A stretch of 64,000 bases of DNA from assembly GCA_022835495.1 (NCBI GenBank), contig BQOK01000001.1, forward strand, positions 3,100,001-3,164,000. Direction: 5' to 3'. Position numbers and translations under genes: made by a program. Origin of the DNA: Oscillospiraceae bacterium (lineage in GTDB: Bacteria; Bacillota; Clostridia; Oscillospirales; Ruminococcaceae). Positions 33,889 to 41,971 of this stretch are shown piece by piece (position 1 is the stretch's first letter; each line of letters opens with the position of its first letter). Below the pieces are notes generated by a model. That model was not told the origin of the DNA and searched no databases. It saw only the letters and a list, made by a program, of their open reading frames with translations.

Positions 33889-34905
33889 TCAGTTTTCGTT
33901 CTCCGGCGCTGCCGCCAGGTTTTCGGCCATCACGCCGCACAGATCGCTCTTCACACACAGTACCGCCTGCCGGATAGCGTTCTGGATGGCCCGCGCGTTC
34001 GAGGAGCCGTGGGCCTTGATCACCGGCTTTGCCGCCCCCAAAAAGGGCGCGCCGCCGTACTCGTCGGCGTCCATGCTCTTTTTAAAGTCCGCCACGCCGC
34101 CCTTCACCAGCAGGTAGCCCAGCTTGGTGCCCACGCTCTTTTTGAACATGTCCTTCAGCTTGCCCGAAAAGAACTTCGCCAGCCCCTCGGTCAGCTTCAG
34201 CACCACATTGCCAGTAAAGCCGTCCGCCACCACCACATCCGCCGCGCCGGAGGGAATGTCCCGCGGCTCGATGTTGCCGATGAACCGGATGCGGGGGTTT
34301 GCCCTGAGCAGCCCGTGGGCCTCCACATAGGTGGGCGTCCCCTTGGACTCCTCGGCCCCGTTGTTCACCAGGGCCACCTTCGGCTCGGCCACGCCCATCA
34401 CTTTGTTCATGTACACGCTGCCCATCACGCCGAAGGCCTCCAGCATGGCGGGGCGGCACTCCACGTTGGCGCCGCAGTCCAGCAGCAAAAAGGGCTTCTG
34501 CCCGGGGATCACCGTGGCCAGCGCGGGCCGCTTGACCCCCTTCACCGTGCGCACCAAAAGGCTGGCGCCCACGTGCAGCGCGCCGGTGGACCCGGCCGAA
34601 ACAAAGGCGTCGCCCCTGCCCTCGGCCAAAAGCCGCAGGCCCACCACCATGCTGGAATCCTTTTTCTGGCGGATCGCCTTGGCCGGCTCGTCGCACATCT
34701 CAATGACCTCGCCGGCATGCACGATCTCAAAGTGCTCCGGGTCCAGCTTCAGGTTGTTCTCGGCGGCGCAGGCCCGGATCCTGGCCTCGTCGCCCACGGC
34801 AATGATGGCGAGCTCCGGCCAGTTCGCGGCCACGGCCGCGGCGGCCCCCTTCAGGATCTCAGCGGGGGCGTTGTCGCCCCCCATGGCGTCAAGGATGATC
34901 TTCAT
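33889..34905 (-). CDS. plsX: Phosphate acyltransferase PlsX
   Basis: 338 aa. It makes acyl-phosphate from acyl-ACP, the first step of phospholipid synthesis in most bacteria. The opening MKIILDAMGGDNAP is the exact family start, and SAGSTGALHVGA, DCGANVECRP and VADGFTGNVVLK follow as expected. ATG 34905 is chosen because the family begins there. The acpP gene that normally stands between plsX and rnc is absent. Confidence 0.97.
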   Translation of the reverse strand: MKIILDAMGGDNAPAEILKGAAAAVAANWPELAIIAVGDEARIRACAAENNLKLDPEHFEIVHAGEVIEMCDEPAKAIRQKKDSSMVVGLRLLAEGRGDAFVSAGSTGALHVGASLLVRTVKGVKRPALATVIPGQKPFLLLDCGANVECRPAMLEAFGVMGSVYMNKVMGVAEPKVALVNNGAEESKGTPTYVEAHGLLRANPRIRFIGNIEPRDIPSGAADVVVADGFTGNVVLKLTEGLAKFFSGKLKDMFKKSVGTKLGYLLVKGGVADFKKSMDADEYGGAPFLGAAKPVIKAHGSSNARAIQNAIRQAVLCVKSDLCGVMAENLAAAPENEN

Positions 34906-34961
34906 ACGTTCACCTGCTCCTTTTTTCTTCCGCCCGTGCCCCTTTGGCCGGGCAGGAATGC

Positions 34962-36272
34962 TCACTTTTCCGTCTGGGCCGCCCAGCGCTCCATGGCTCC
35001 CGTCGCCCGCTGGGCCAGGGCCAGGTAGCGCAGCCGCTTGTCCCGCACGGGCGCCTCCAGCGGGGGCAGCAGCCCCATGTTTGCGCCCATGGGCTGGAAG
35101 TTTTTGTTCTCGCTGGTGATGTAGCGCACCAACTGGCCCAGCATGGTCTCGGGCGGCGGCGCGCCCAGCGCCCCGCCCTGCAGTGCCGCGTAAATGCTGC
35201 GCGCCGCCAGCAGGCCGCAGGCGGCCGACTCCATATATCCCTCAAATCCGGTGATCTGCCCCGCAAACCACACGTTCGGGTGCTCCTTCAGGGCCAGGCC
35301 CGCGCCCAGCAGCTCGGGGCTGTTCAAAAAGGTGTTGCGGTGCATCACCCCATAGCGGGCAAACTCCGCCCCCTCCAGGCCCGGGATCATGGAGAACACG
35401 CGCTTTTGCTCCCCAAACTTCAAATTTGTCTGAAAGCCCACAAGGTTGTACAGCGTGCCCTCTGCGTTCTCGCGGCGCAGCTGCACGTTGGCCCAGGGCC
35501 GGTGGCCGGTGCGCGGGTCGGTCAGGCCCACCGGGCGCAGCGGCCCAAAGCGCATGGTGTCGGCCCCGCGGCCCGCCATCACCTCAATGGGCATGCAGCC
35601 CTCATACACGGTCAACTCCCCGTCGAATTCGTGCAGCTGGGCCCGCTCGGCGCCCGCCAGCGCGGCGTGGAACGCCTCGTACTCGGCCTTGTTGAAGGGG
35701 CAGTTCAGGTAGTCTGCCTCTCCTCTGCCGTACCGGCTGGCGGCGAATACCTTTTCCATGTCCAGGCTCGCCGCGGTCACAATGGGCGCCGCCGCATCGT
35801 AAAACGCCAGCCGCTTTTCTCCGGTCAGCCGGCCGATCTCATCGGCCAGCGCCCCCTCGGTCAGGGGGCCTGTGGCCACCAGTGTGGGCCGCCCTTCATC
35901 AATGGCCGCGGCCTCGCCGCGCACCACCCGGATATTGGGCTCGGCCTCCACCAGGCCCGTCACGGCGGCGCTGAATGCGTCCCGGTCCACCGCCAGCGCC
36001 CCGCCGGCCGCCACCCTTGTGGCCTCCGCGGCGGGCAGCAGGTGGCTGCCCAGCAGCTTCATCTCGGCCTTCAGCAGGCCGCTGGCGGAATCCAGCCGCT
36101 CCGCCTTCAGGCTGTTCGAGCACACCAGCTCGGCAAAATTTTCGCTCTTGTGGGCCGGGCTGAACACCGCGGGCTTTTGTTCCCACAGCTCCACCTGCAC
36201 CCCGCGCCGCGCCAGCCACAGGGCGGCCTCGCACCCCGCAAGGCCCGCGCCCAGAATGGTCACCCCGCTCAT
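34962..36272 (-). CDS. trmFO: tRNA m5U54 methyltransferase TrmFO
   Basis: 436 aa. This folate- and FAD-dependent enzyme methylates U54 in the T-loop of tRNA. The FAD-binding GAGLAGCEAA is at 8-17, CSNSLKAERLDSASGLLKAE-type sequence follows at about 50-70, and the central GCMPIEVMAGRGADTMRFGP and late GYMESAACGLLAA segments carry family residues. Its ATG overlaps the topA stop by 4 nt, so the two are translationally coupled, as in many Firmicutes. Confidence 0.97.
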   Translation of the reverse strand: MSGVTILGAGLAGCEAALWLARRGVQVELWEQKPAVFSPAHKSENFAELVCSNSLKAERLDSASGLLKAEMKLLGSHLLPAAEATRVAAGGALAVDRDAFSAAVTGLVEAEPNIRVVRGEAAAIDEGRPTLVATGPLTEGALADEIGRLTGEKRLAFYDAAAPIVTAASLDMEKVFAASRYGRGEADYLNCPFNKAEYEAFHAALAGAERAQLHEFDGELTVYEGCMPIEVMAGRGADTMRFGPLRPVGLTDPRTGHRPWANVQLRRENAEGTLYNLVGFQTNLKFGEQKRVFSMIPGLEGAEFARYGVMHRNTFLNSPELLGAGLALKEHPNVWFAGQITGFEGYMESAACGLLAARSIYAALQGGALGAPPPETMLGQLVRYITSENKNFQPMGANMGLLPPLEAPVRDKRLRYLALAQRATGAMERWAAQTEK

Positions 36273-38350
36273 TTGGCCACCTGCGTCTCAAAATCGCAGC
36301 CCTCTTTGGCGCAGTACAGGCGGCTGCCCTTTTTGAACAGGGTTGCCCCGCACTTTTCGCACTGCTGGGGCACCGGTTCGTCCCAGGTCATAAAATCGCA
36401 CTGGGGGTAGCCCTCGCACCCGTAATACACCCGGCCCTTGGCGCTGCGGCGCAGCAGCATCCGGCTGCCGCATTTGGGGCATTTGCCCCCCGTGTCCTTT
36501 ACCAGGCGCTTGGTGTTGGTGCACTCGGGGAAACCCGGGCAGGCCAAAAACTTGCCGTAACGGCCGGTCTTGATCACCATTTTGCGGCCGCACTTCTCGC
36601 AGACCTCGTCGGTCTCCTCGTCCGGCACCTTGACCTTTTTGCCCTCCATGTCCTTCTCGGCCTTCTGCAGGGCCGCGTCAAACCCCTTGTAAAAGGTGTC
36701 GATGGTGCTGCGCCAGTCCACCCTGCCGCTCTCTACCTGGTCCAGGTTCTTTTCCATGTCGGCCGAAAAGGTCACGTCCACAATGTCCGGGAACTCCTGC
36801 AGCATCAGGTCGTTGATGGTGCGGCCCAGCAGGGTCGGCTTCAGTTTTTTCTGCTCCCGCTCCACATAGCCCCGGTCGATGATGGTGGTAATGATGGGCG
36901 CATAGGTCGAAGGCCGGCCGATGCCGTTTTCCTCCAGGCCGCGGATCAGGGTCGCCTCGGTGTAGCGGGGGGGCGGCTGGGTGAACTTCTGCTCGCTGGT
37001 CAATTCCCGCAGCTTGAGCACCTGCCCCTCCTCCAGCGGCGGCAGCGAGGTCTCTTTTTTCTCCTTCTCGTCGGTGGCCTCCTCGTACAGGGCGGTAAAG
37101 CCCTCAAAGGTCACCACATAGCCGCTGGCCCGGAACTGGTAATCGCCCGCGGTCACCTGCACGGCCACCGTGTCCTGCTCGCAGTCGCTCATCTGGCTGG
37201 CAATGAACCGGCTCCAGATCAGGCGGTACAGCTTTGCAATATCCCCCGAAAGGCTCTTCTCCGCCTCCTCGGGCGTCAGGCCGGGCACGCTGGGCCGAAT
37301 GGCCTCGTGGGCGTCCTGTGCGGCGGTGGCGTTGCGGCTTTTGTAGGTGCGCTTGTAATTGCACACGTACTTTTCGCCGTACTGGCCGGCAATGTAGTCC
37401 TTCGCGCCGGCCACCGCCTCGTCCGACACCCGCAGGCTGTCGGTCCGCATGTAGGTGATCAGGCCCAGGGTGCCCCGGCCCGCAATGTCCACGCCTTCGT
37501 ACAGGGTCTGGGCCGCCCGCATGGTGCGGGTGGCGGTGAACCCCAGCCGGCGGCTGGCCTCCTGCTGCAGCGTGGAGGTGATGAAGGGGGGCGCGGGCAC
37601 CTTTTTGCGGCTGCCCCGGGTGAGCTTGGTCACCTGGTAGTCCCTGCCCTCCAGGGCCGCCTCAATGGCCCTGGCCTCGGCCTCGGTCTTGACCTCCAGC
37701 TTTTTGCCCGCGGCGGTGCCGTACAGCCGGGCGCTGAACTTCTTCTGGCTGGCCGGGGGCGAGAGCAGCGCGTCCAGGTTCCAGTACTCCTGGGGCTTAA
37801 AGGCCTCGATCTCCTTTTCCCGGTCCACGATCAGCCGCACGGCCACGCTCTGCACCCGCCCGGCCGAAAGGCCCCTGCGCACCTTGCGCCACAAAAACGG
37901 CGACAGCTTATATCCCACCAGCCGGTCCAGCACCCGGCGGGCCTGCTGCGCGTTGAACAGGTCCATGTCGATGGTGCGGGGGTGGGCCATGCCCTCGGTC
38001 ACGCCCTTTTTGGTGATCTCGCCAAAGGTCACCCGGTTGGGCTCCTCCACATCCAGGCCCAGGATGTGGGCCAGGTGCCAGCTGATGGCCTCGCCCTCCC
38101 GGTCCGGGTCGGTGGCAAGGTACACCTGGTCGGCCTTTTTGGCCTCGCTTTTCAGCTCCTTGATGATTTTTTCCTTGCCCTTGATGTTGATGTATTGGGG
38201 GGCGTATTCATGCTCCACGTCGATGCCCAGCTGGCTGGCGGGCAAATCGCGGATATGCCCCATGCTGGCGGTCACCTCGTAGCCGTCGCCCAGGTATTTT
38301 CGGATGGTCTTCGCCTTGGCAGGCGACTCCACGATCACAAGTTTTGACAT
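36269..38350 (-). CDS. topA: DNA topoisomerase I
   Basis: 693 aa type IA enzyme that relaxes negative supercoils. The TOPRIM domain has E9 and DPDRE at 81-85; the active tyrosine is Y300 in ITYMRTDS. Three C4 zinc ribbons close the protein (CEKCG..CPGFPEC, CPKCG..CEGYPQC, CEKCG..CAKEGC). ATG 38350 is the family start; an in-frame start 7 codons upstream is not supported. It is 17 nt after dprA. Confidence 0.98.
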   Translation of the reverse strand: MSKLVIVESPAKAKTIRKYLGDGYEVTASMGHIRDLPASQLGIDVEHEYAPQYINIKGKEKIIKELKSEAKKADQVYLATDPDREGEAISWHLAHILGLDVEEPNRVTFGEITKKGVTEGMAHPRTIDMDLFNAQQARRVLDRLVGYKLSPFLWRKVRRGLSAGRVQSVAVRLIVDREKEIEAFKPQEYWNLDALLSPPASQKKFSARLYGTAAGKKLEVKTEAEARAIEAALEGRDYQVTKLTRGSRKKVPAPPFITSTLQQEASRRLGFTATRTMRAAQTLYEGVDIAGRGTLGLITYMRTDSLRVSDEAVAGAKDYIAGQYGEKYVCNYKRTYKSRNATAAQDAHEAIRPSVPGLTPEEAEKSLSGDIAKLYRLIWSRFIASQMSDCEQDTVAVQVTAGDYQFRASGYVVTFEGFTALYEEATDEKEKKETSLPPLEEGQVLKLRELTSEQKFTQPPPRYTEATLIRGLEENGIGRPSTYAPIITTIIDRGYVEREQKKLKPTLLGRTINDLMLQEFPDIVDVTFSADMEKNLDQVESGRVDWRSTIDTFYKGFDAALQKAEKDMEGKKVKVPDEETDEVCEKCGRKMVIKTGRYGKFLACPGFPECTNTKRLVKDTGGKCPKCGSRMLLRRSAKGRVYYGCEGYPQCDFMTWDEPVPQQCEKCGATLFKKGSRLYCAKEGCDFETQVAK

Positions 38351-38367
38351 GCGTTTCTCCTTTGGGT

Positions 38368-39459
38368 TCATTTGCGGCGGTACTGCCCGCCGGCGCAGCT
38401 CTGCGCAAGGCCTGCCAGTTCAAGCTCCAGCAGGGCGGCCAGCGCCTCGCCCGCCTCGCAGCGGGCCTCGCCGGCCAATATTTCCAGGCCCTTTGGCTGC
38501 TGGCCAAGGTGCCGCAGCATCTCTTTCGCAGCCGGGCCGAGAGGCTCTGTTTGTGTCTGCCGCTTTTGGGTGTGCGCCGGGGCGGGCGCGGCAAGGCCCA
38601 GCCCCTCCAAAATCACTCCGGCGCCGCTGGCGGCCCGGGCGCGTCCCTCGGCCAGCAGGCGGTTGGTGCCGCCGCACAGCTCGCTGAAAATGCCTCCCGG
38701 CACCGCGTACACCGGCCTGCCGTACCGCTCTGCGTGGCCCACCGTGTTCATGGTGCCGCTCTTCTCCCGCGCCTCCACCACGCACACCGCGTCCGCCAGC
38801 GCGGCGATCAGCCGGTTGCGCAGCAAAAACGCGGCCGAGCGGGTCACATCGCCCGGGGCAAACTCGCTGATCACCGCCCCCACGCCCTCCACCTGGCGGC
38901 GCAGTGCCGTGTTGGCGGCCGGGTAGGTCTTGTCAATGGCGGTGCCCAGCACCCCCACCGTGGGCGCGCCGCAGCGCACCGCGGCCCGGTGGGCCTCGCT
39001 GTCCAGCCCGTCGGCCAGGCCGCTCACAAGGCACACGCCGGCTTCAGCCAGCTGCCCGCCGATGCACGCCGCGGCCTCCACCCCGTACGCGCTGGGGCGG
39101 CGGCTGCCGATCATGCCCACCGCGGGCGTGCGGTTCAGCGCCGCCGTATCCCCGGTGCAGAACAGCACCGGCGGCGCGTCCGGCACGCCCCGCAGCCGCG
39201 CGGGATATGCGGCCTCTGCCATTGTAACGATCTGCACGCCCATTTTTTCACAACTGCGGGCCAGCTTCTCAAAATTTTCGGGTTTTGCCTCCAGCCGCTC
39301 GGCCTGCGCCGGGGCCAGCAGTCCGGAAAGATCCTCGCGCCCCACCGCCTCCAGCAGCTCGCCGGGCGTGGGGTAAAGGGCCAGCACCCCGCCGCAGCCC
39401 CGCGCCCCGGGGCCCAGCACGTGGGCCAGCCACAGCCATTCCAGCGTCTGCCCCGTCAT
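38368..39459 (-). CDS. dprA: DNA-processing protein DprA
   Basis: 363 aa. DprA binds incoming single-stranded DNA and loads RecA in natural transformation. A helical N-terminal part (1-90) is followed by the Rossmann-like core with GMIGSRRPSAYG, SGLADGLDSEAH and EKSGTMNTVGHA, and a short winged-helix at the C-terminus. The start is placed at ATG 39459, where the family begins (MTGQTLEWLWL); it overlaps the stop of the upstream methyltransferase by 4 nt. The reading frame stays open further upstream, antisense-free but inside the methyltransferase gene, and that part is rejected. Confidence 0.94.
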   Translation of the reverse strand: MTGQTLEWLWLAHVLGPGARGCGGVLALYPTPGELLEAVGREDLSGLLAPAQAERLEAKPENFEKLARSCEKMGVQIVTMAEAAYPARLRGVPDAPPVLFCTGDTAALNRTPAVGMIGSRRPSAYGVEAAACIGGQLAEAGVCLVSGLADGLDSEAHRAAVRCGAPTVGVLGTAIDKTYPAANTALRRQVEGVGAVISEFAPGDVTRSAAFLLRNRLIAALADAVCVVEAREKSGTMNTVGHAERYGRPVYAVPGGIFSELCGGTNRLLAEGRARAASGAGVILEGLGLAAPAPAHTQKRQTQTEPLGPAAKEMLRHLGQQPKGLEILAGEARCEAGEALAALLELELAGLAQSCAGGQYRRK

Positions 39460-40238
39460 CGGCCCGCACCCCGGAAGTGCCACAGCAGCACCCCGCCCGC
39501 CACGCTGGCGTTCAGGCTCTCCACCCGGTCGGTAATGGGGATGCGCACCGCCTTCTGGCAGGCGGCCATGGCCGCAGCCGAAAGCCCCTGCCCCTCGCTG
39601 CCGATCACCAGGCACACGCCGCCCGGGCAGGCCGGGTCCACCTCGCCCAGGGGCAGGCTGTTTTCCAGCGCCGCCGCCAGGCACAGCACCCCGCGGCTCG
39701 CAAGCTCGGCCAGCGCGTCCGCAAGGTTCGGCGCCGCCACCAGCGGCATGCGCCCCGCGGCGCCCATGCTGGCCCGCAGCACCTTGGGGGCAAAGGGGTC
39801 GGCGCACCCCGGCGAAAGCAGCACCCCGTCAAAATCAAAGGCAGCGGCGCTGCGGATCAGCGCCCCCACGTTGCCGGGGTCCTGCACCCGCTCCAGCGCC
39901 AAAAAGCGCCCGCCGCGCGGCAGGTCCGCAAACCGGGCCGCCGGCCGCCCGAACACCCCGAACACCCCCTGCGGGCTCTCCACCCCGGCCAGCTTTTCGG
40001 CCACGTGGTCCTCCACCAGGTATTGTTCACAGGGCAGCGCCTGTAATGCAGGCCACTTATCCTGCGCGCGGCAGGTATAATATATTACCTTTAAAGGGCA
40101 GCCCTTTGCAAGCTCCAGGCAAAGCTTATAGCCCTCCGCGAGGAAAGCGTTTTCCCCGGCGCGGAAGGCTGCCGACTGGCCCAACTTGCAGGCGTATTTG
40201 ATTTTTGCATTTTCGCGGCTGGTGATGCATTCCGGCAT
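39456..40238 (-). CDS. SpoU-family RNA 2'-O-methyltransferase
   Basis: 260 aa. An N-terminal substrate-binding domain (SRENAKIKYACKL) is followed by the knotted SPOUT domain with ALERVQDPGNVGALIRSAAAF, VIGSEGQGLS and the closing IPITDRVESLNASVAGGVLL, which are motifs 1 to 3 of the TrmH/RlmB group. It methylates the ribose in an rRNA or tRNA; the exact site is not clear. ATG 40238 is used, since upstream sequence lacks family residues. Coupled to dprA by a 4-nt overlap. Confidence 0.92.
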   Translation of the reverse strand: MPECITSRENAKIKYACKLGQSAAFRAGENAFLAEGYKLCLELAKGCPLKVIYYTCRAQDKWPALQALPCEQYLVEDHVAEKLAGVESPQGVFGVFGRPAARFADLPRGGRFLALERVQDPGNVGALIRSAAAFDFDGVLLSPGCADPFAPKVLRASMGAAGRMPLVAAPNLADALAELASRGVLCLAAALENSLPLGEVDPACPGGVCLVIGSEGQGLSAAAMAACQKAVRIPITDRVESLNASVAGGVLLWHFRGAGR

Positions 40239-40365
40239 GGCAAAGCCCCTTTGAAAAACAGCCCGCGGCCCTTTTGCAGGCCCTGCGCCCCGCCCGCAAG
40301 GGGCAAAACGCGCGGCCGAATCTGTCCCTGGCCGCTGGGCGGCCAAAAATTGCGGCAAGATACAA

Positions 40366-40395
40366 AGCGACGCCCGTGCACGTGCGCGGGCGTTG
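40366..40395 (-). terminator. Terminator region of the infC-rpmI-rplT operon
   Basis: A 10-bp stem with one G-U pair (GCGACGCCCG with CGGGCGTTGC) 13 nt after the rplT stop. The T-run is strong on the + strand and weaker on the - strand, so termination on the - strand may be partial and let RNA polymerase reach the methyltransferase and dprA. Confidence 0.55.
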
Positions 40396-40407
40396 CTTTT
40401 TTAGGTA

Positions 40408-40761
40408 TTACAGCGCCTTCTTGGCAGTCTCCACCAGGGCGGCAAAGCCGGCCTCGTCATGAATGGCCATCTCGCTCAGCATCTTGCGGTTCAGCTCGAT
40501 GCCGGCCTTTTTCAGCCCGTTCATGAAGGAGGAGTAGTTCATCCCCAGGGGGCGAACGGCGTTGTTGATGCGGGTGATCCACAAATTGCGGAACTGGCGC
40601 TTTTTCAGCTTACGGCCAACGAAAGCGTAGTTGCCGCTCTTCATCACCTGCTGTTTCGCCATCTTAAAATGCTTGGATTTGCTGCCATAGTAGCCCTTGG
40701 CCAGCTTCAGGGTCTTTTTTCTGCGTTTGCGGGTCATCATCGCGCCTTTAATACGAGCCAT
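40408..40761 (-). CDS. rplT: 50S ribosomal protein L20
   Basis: 117 aa, full length. It starts [26 protein letters not shown], the conserved RNA-binding tail, and has [14 protein letters not shown]20 is needed for early large-subunit assembly and, in Firmicutes, also represses its own operon through the leader RNA upstream of infC. Confidence 0.98.
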   Translation of the reverse strand: MARIKGAMMTRKRRKKTLKLAKGYYGSKSKHFKMAKQQVMKSGNYAFVGRKLKKRQFRNLWITRINNAVRPLGMNYSSFMNGLKKAGIELNRKMLSEMAIHDEAGFAALVETAKKAL

Positions 40762-40816
40762 TGTTTATTTCTCCTTTACAGTCACTGTCAATTTTAAATC
40801 TTGCCTGAAAAGACCC

Positions 40817-41020
40817 TTAGGCGTAGGGCAGCATGCTCTTGACAGCGGCTGCATTGGTCTTGTCGGCGTAGGCGTTCTTGCGGTAGCCCCGCTTGATCTT
40901 GGTGGTCTTGCCGTGGCCGTTGAGCAAGTGGCTGCGGTAAGCGTGGCCGCGTTTCACCTTGCCGTTTTTGGTGAGCTTAAAGCGCTTTTTCGCACCGGAG
41001 TGAGTTTTGATTTTAGGCAT
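40817..41020 (-). CDS. rpmI: 50S ribosomal protein L35
   Basis: 67 aa, starting [17 protein letters not shown], followed by the [13 protein letters not shown] segment. Length and motifs are the standard L35. It lies 28 nt after infC and 55 nt before rplT in the normal infC-rpmI-rplT order. Confidence 0.98.
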   Translation of the reverse strand: MPKIKTHSGAKKRFKLTKNGKVKRGHAYRSHLLNGHGKTTKIKRGYRKNAYADKTNAAAVKSMLPYA

Positions 41021-41048
41021 TTTATGTTCCTCCTAAGATTTTGTTTGC

Positions 41049-41585
41049 TTACTTTTGCTGCTGGCTGGGCTTCGGGCTCATGAACATCTGCATGCTGCGC
41101 CCTTCCAGCTTGGGGGCCTTATCCACCACCGCTATCTCGGCCAATACCTCGGCAAACCGCTTTTCCACCTCGAGGCCCAGGTTGGTATGGGCCATCTCGC
41201 GCCCGCGGAACCGGATGGATACCTTGAGCTTGTGGCCGGCCTTTACAAACTTGGCCGCCTGGCTGACCTTGGTGTTGAAGTCGTTCGTGTCGATGTTCAG
41301 CGAAAGCCGGATCTCCTTGACGTCGATGACCTTCTGATTCTTCTTGGCTTCCTTGTCTTTCTTCTGCTGTTCAAAGCGGAACTTGCCGTAGTCCATCAGC
41401 TTGCACACAGGCGGGGCCGCCTGCGGTGCGATCTTGACCAGGTCCAGCTCCTGCTCCTCCGCCATGCGCAGCGCGTCGCGGGTGGACACGATGCCCAGCT
41501 GGCTGCCGTCAGCGCCGATCAGTCGGATCTCTCTGTCGCGAATGCCTTCATTCAGCTCCAGGTCTTTTTTGCCGTTCGTAGCGAT
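41049..41585 (-). CDS. infC: Translation initiation factor IF-3, AUC start codon
   Basis: 178 aa when read from an ATC codon at 41585. The N-terminal segment IATNGKKDLELNEGIRDREI and then RLIGADGSQLG is conserved IF-3 sequence and must be included; it contains no ATG, GTG or TTG until residue 33. A strong GGAGGTG ends 7 nt before the ATC, which fixes the start. The C-terminal domain has the KEIRLS and GHKLKVSIRFRGRE motifs. IF-3 checks the initiator tRNA and disfavours non-AUG starts, so the rare start makes the gene limit its own translation, as the AUU start does in E. coli. Confidence 0.92.
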   Translation of the reverse strand: MATNGKKDLELNEGIRDREIRLIGADGSQLGIVSTRDALRMAEEQELDLVKIAPQAAPPVCKLMDYGKFRFEQQKKDKEAKKNQKVIDVKEIRLSLNIDTNDFNTKVSQAAKFVKAGHKLKVSIRFRGREMAHTNLGLEVEKRFAEVLAEIAVVDKAPKLEGRSMQMFMSPKPSQQQK

Positions 41586-41764
41586 TGGGACACACCTCCA
41601 TCTAAAACTTTCAGTTTTGAAAAAACGAACGCGGCCACCGTTCGGCAGCCGCGTTCAGCAAAACACACGCAAAGACGCCCCAAAGCGGGCGGCCTTTCAG
41701 TATGACCCGGGCCCTGTGGGCCGCAAGGTGAGCACGGCGGCTAGCCGGTTGCTGCTTTCTTTAC
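41586..41764 (-). promoter_or_regulatory. infC leader RNA (L20-leader type)
   Basis: About 180 nt of leader lie between the promoter and infC, with a terminator hairpin directly before the Shine-Dalgarno. This is the layout of the Firmicutes L20 leader, in which excess L20 favours the terminator. The fine secondary structure that binds L20 was not folded; the call rests on position and on the terminator. Confidence 0.65.
41620..41656 (-). terminator. Attenuator hairpin in the infC leader
   Basis: On the - strand: GAACGCGGC, a 12-nt loop, GCCGCGTTC and then TTTTTT. The 9-bp perfect stem and T6 make a full intrinsic terminator, 35 nt upstream of the infC start codon. Confidence 0.85.
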
Positions 41765-41770
41765 CAAGTT

Positions 41771-41799
41771 AGTATAGCATGCCCCGCCGCCGCCGTCAA
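41771..41799 (-). promoter_or_regulatory. infC operon promoter
   Basis: On the - strand: TTGACG (41799-41794), a 17-nt spacer and TATACT (41776-41771). Transcription would start near 41764, giving the leader described. Confidence 0.82.
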
Positions 41800-41808
41800 G
41801 CCGTGCGC

Positions 41809-41838
41809 AAAAATATTTTTGGAGTACCGGCTCCAAAA
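41809..41838 (-). terminator. addAB operon terminator
   Basis: On the - strand: TTTTGGAG, loop CCGGTA, CTCCAAAA, then an A/T stretch with TTTTT. It lies about 135 nt after the addA stop and just upstream of the infC promoter. The stretch 41839-41971 between them holds nothing else I can recognise. Confidence 0.7.
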
Positions 41839-41971
41839 TGCGTATCTGTTTTGGGGGCGCTGTTTTTCTGCTGAATGGGCGCAGCTTATTGCCACAGTGC
41901 TTTCCTCCAAGTCAGCGGATGGGGTGCCCGGTTTTCTATTAACAGTGCGCCCGGCCCTTTTTCTTCCCGCT

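Noticed and set aside
39460-39807. N-terminal extension of DprA
   Set aside because: The frame stays open upstream but lies wholly within the methyltransferase gene and is Gly/Ala/Arg-rich with no family likeness; the 4-nt overlap start at 39459 is normal.
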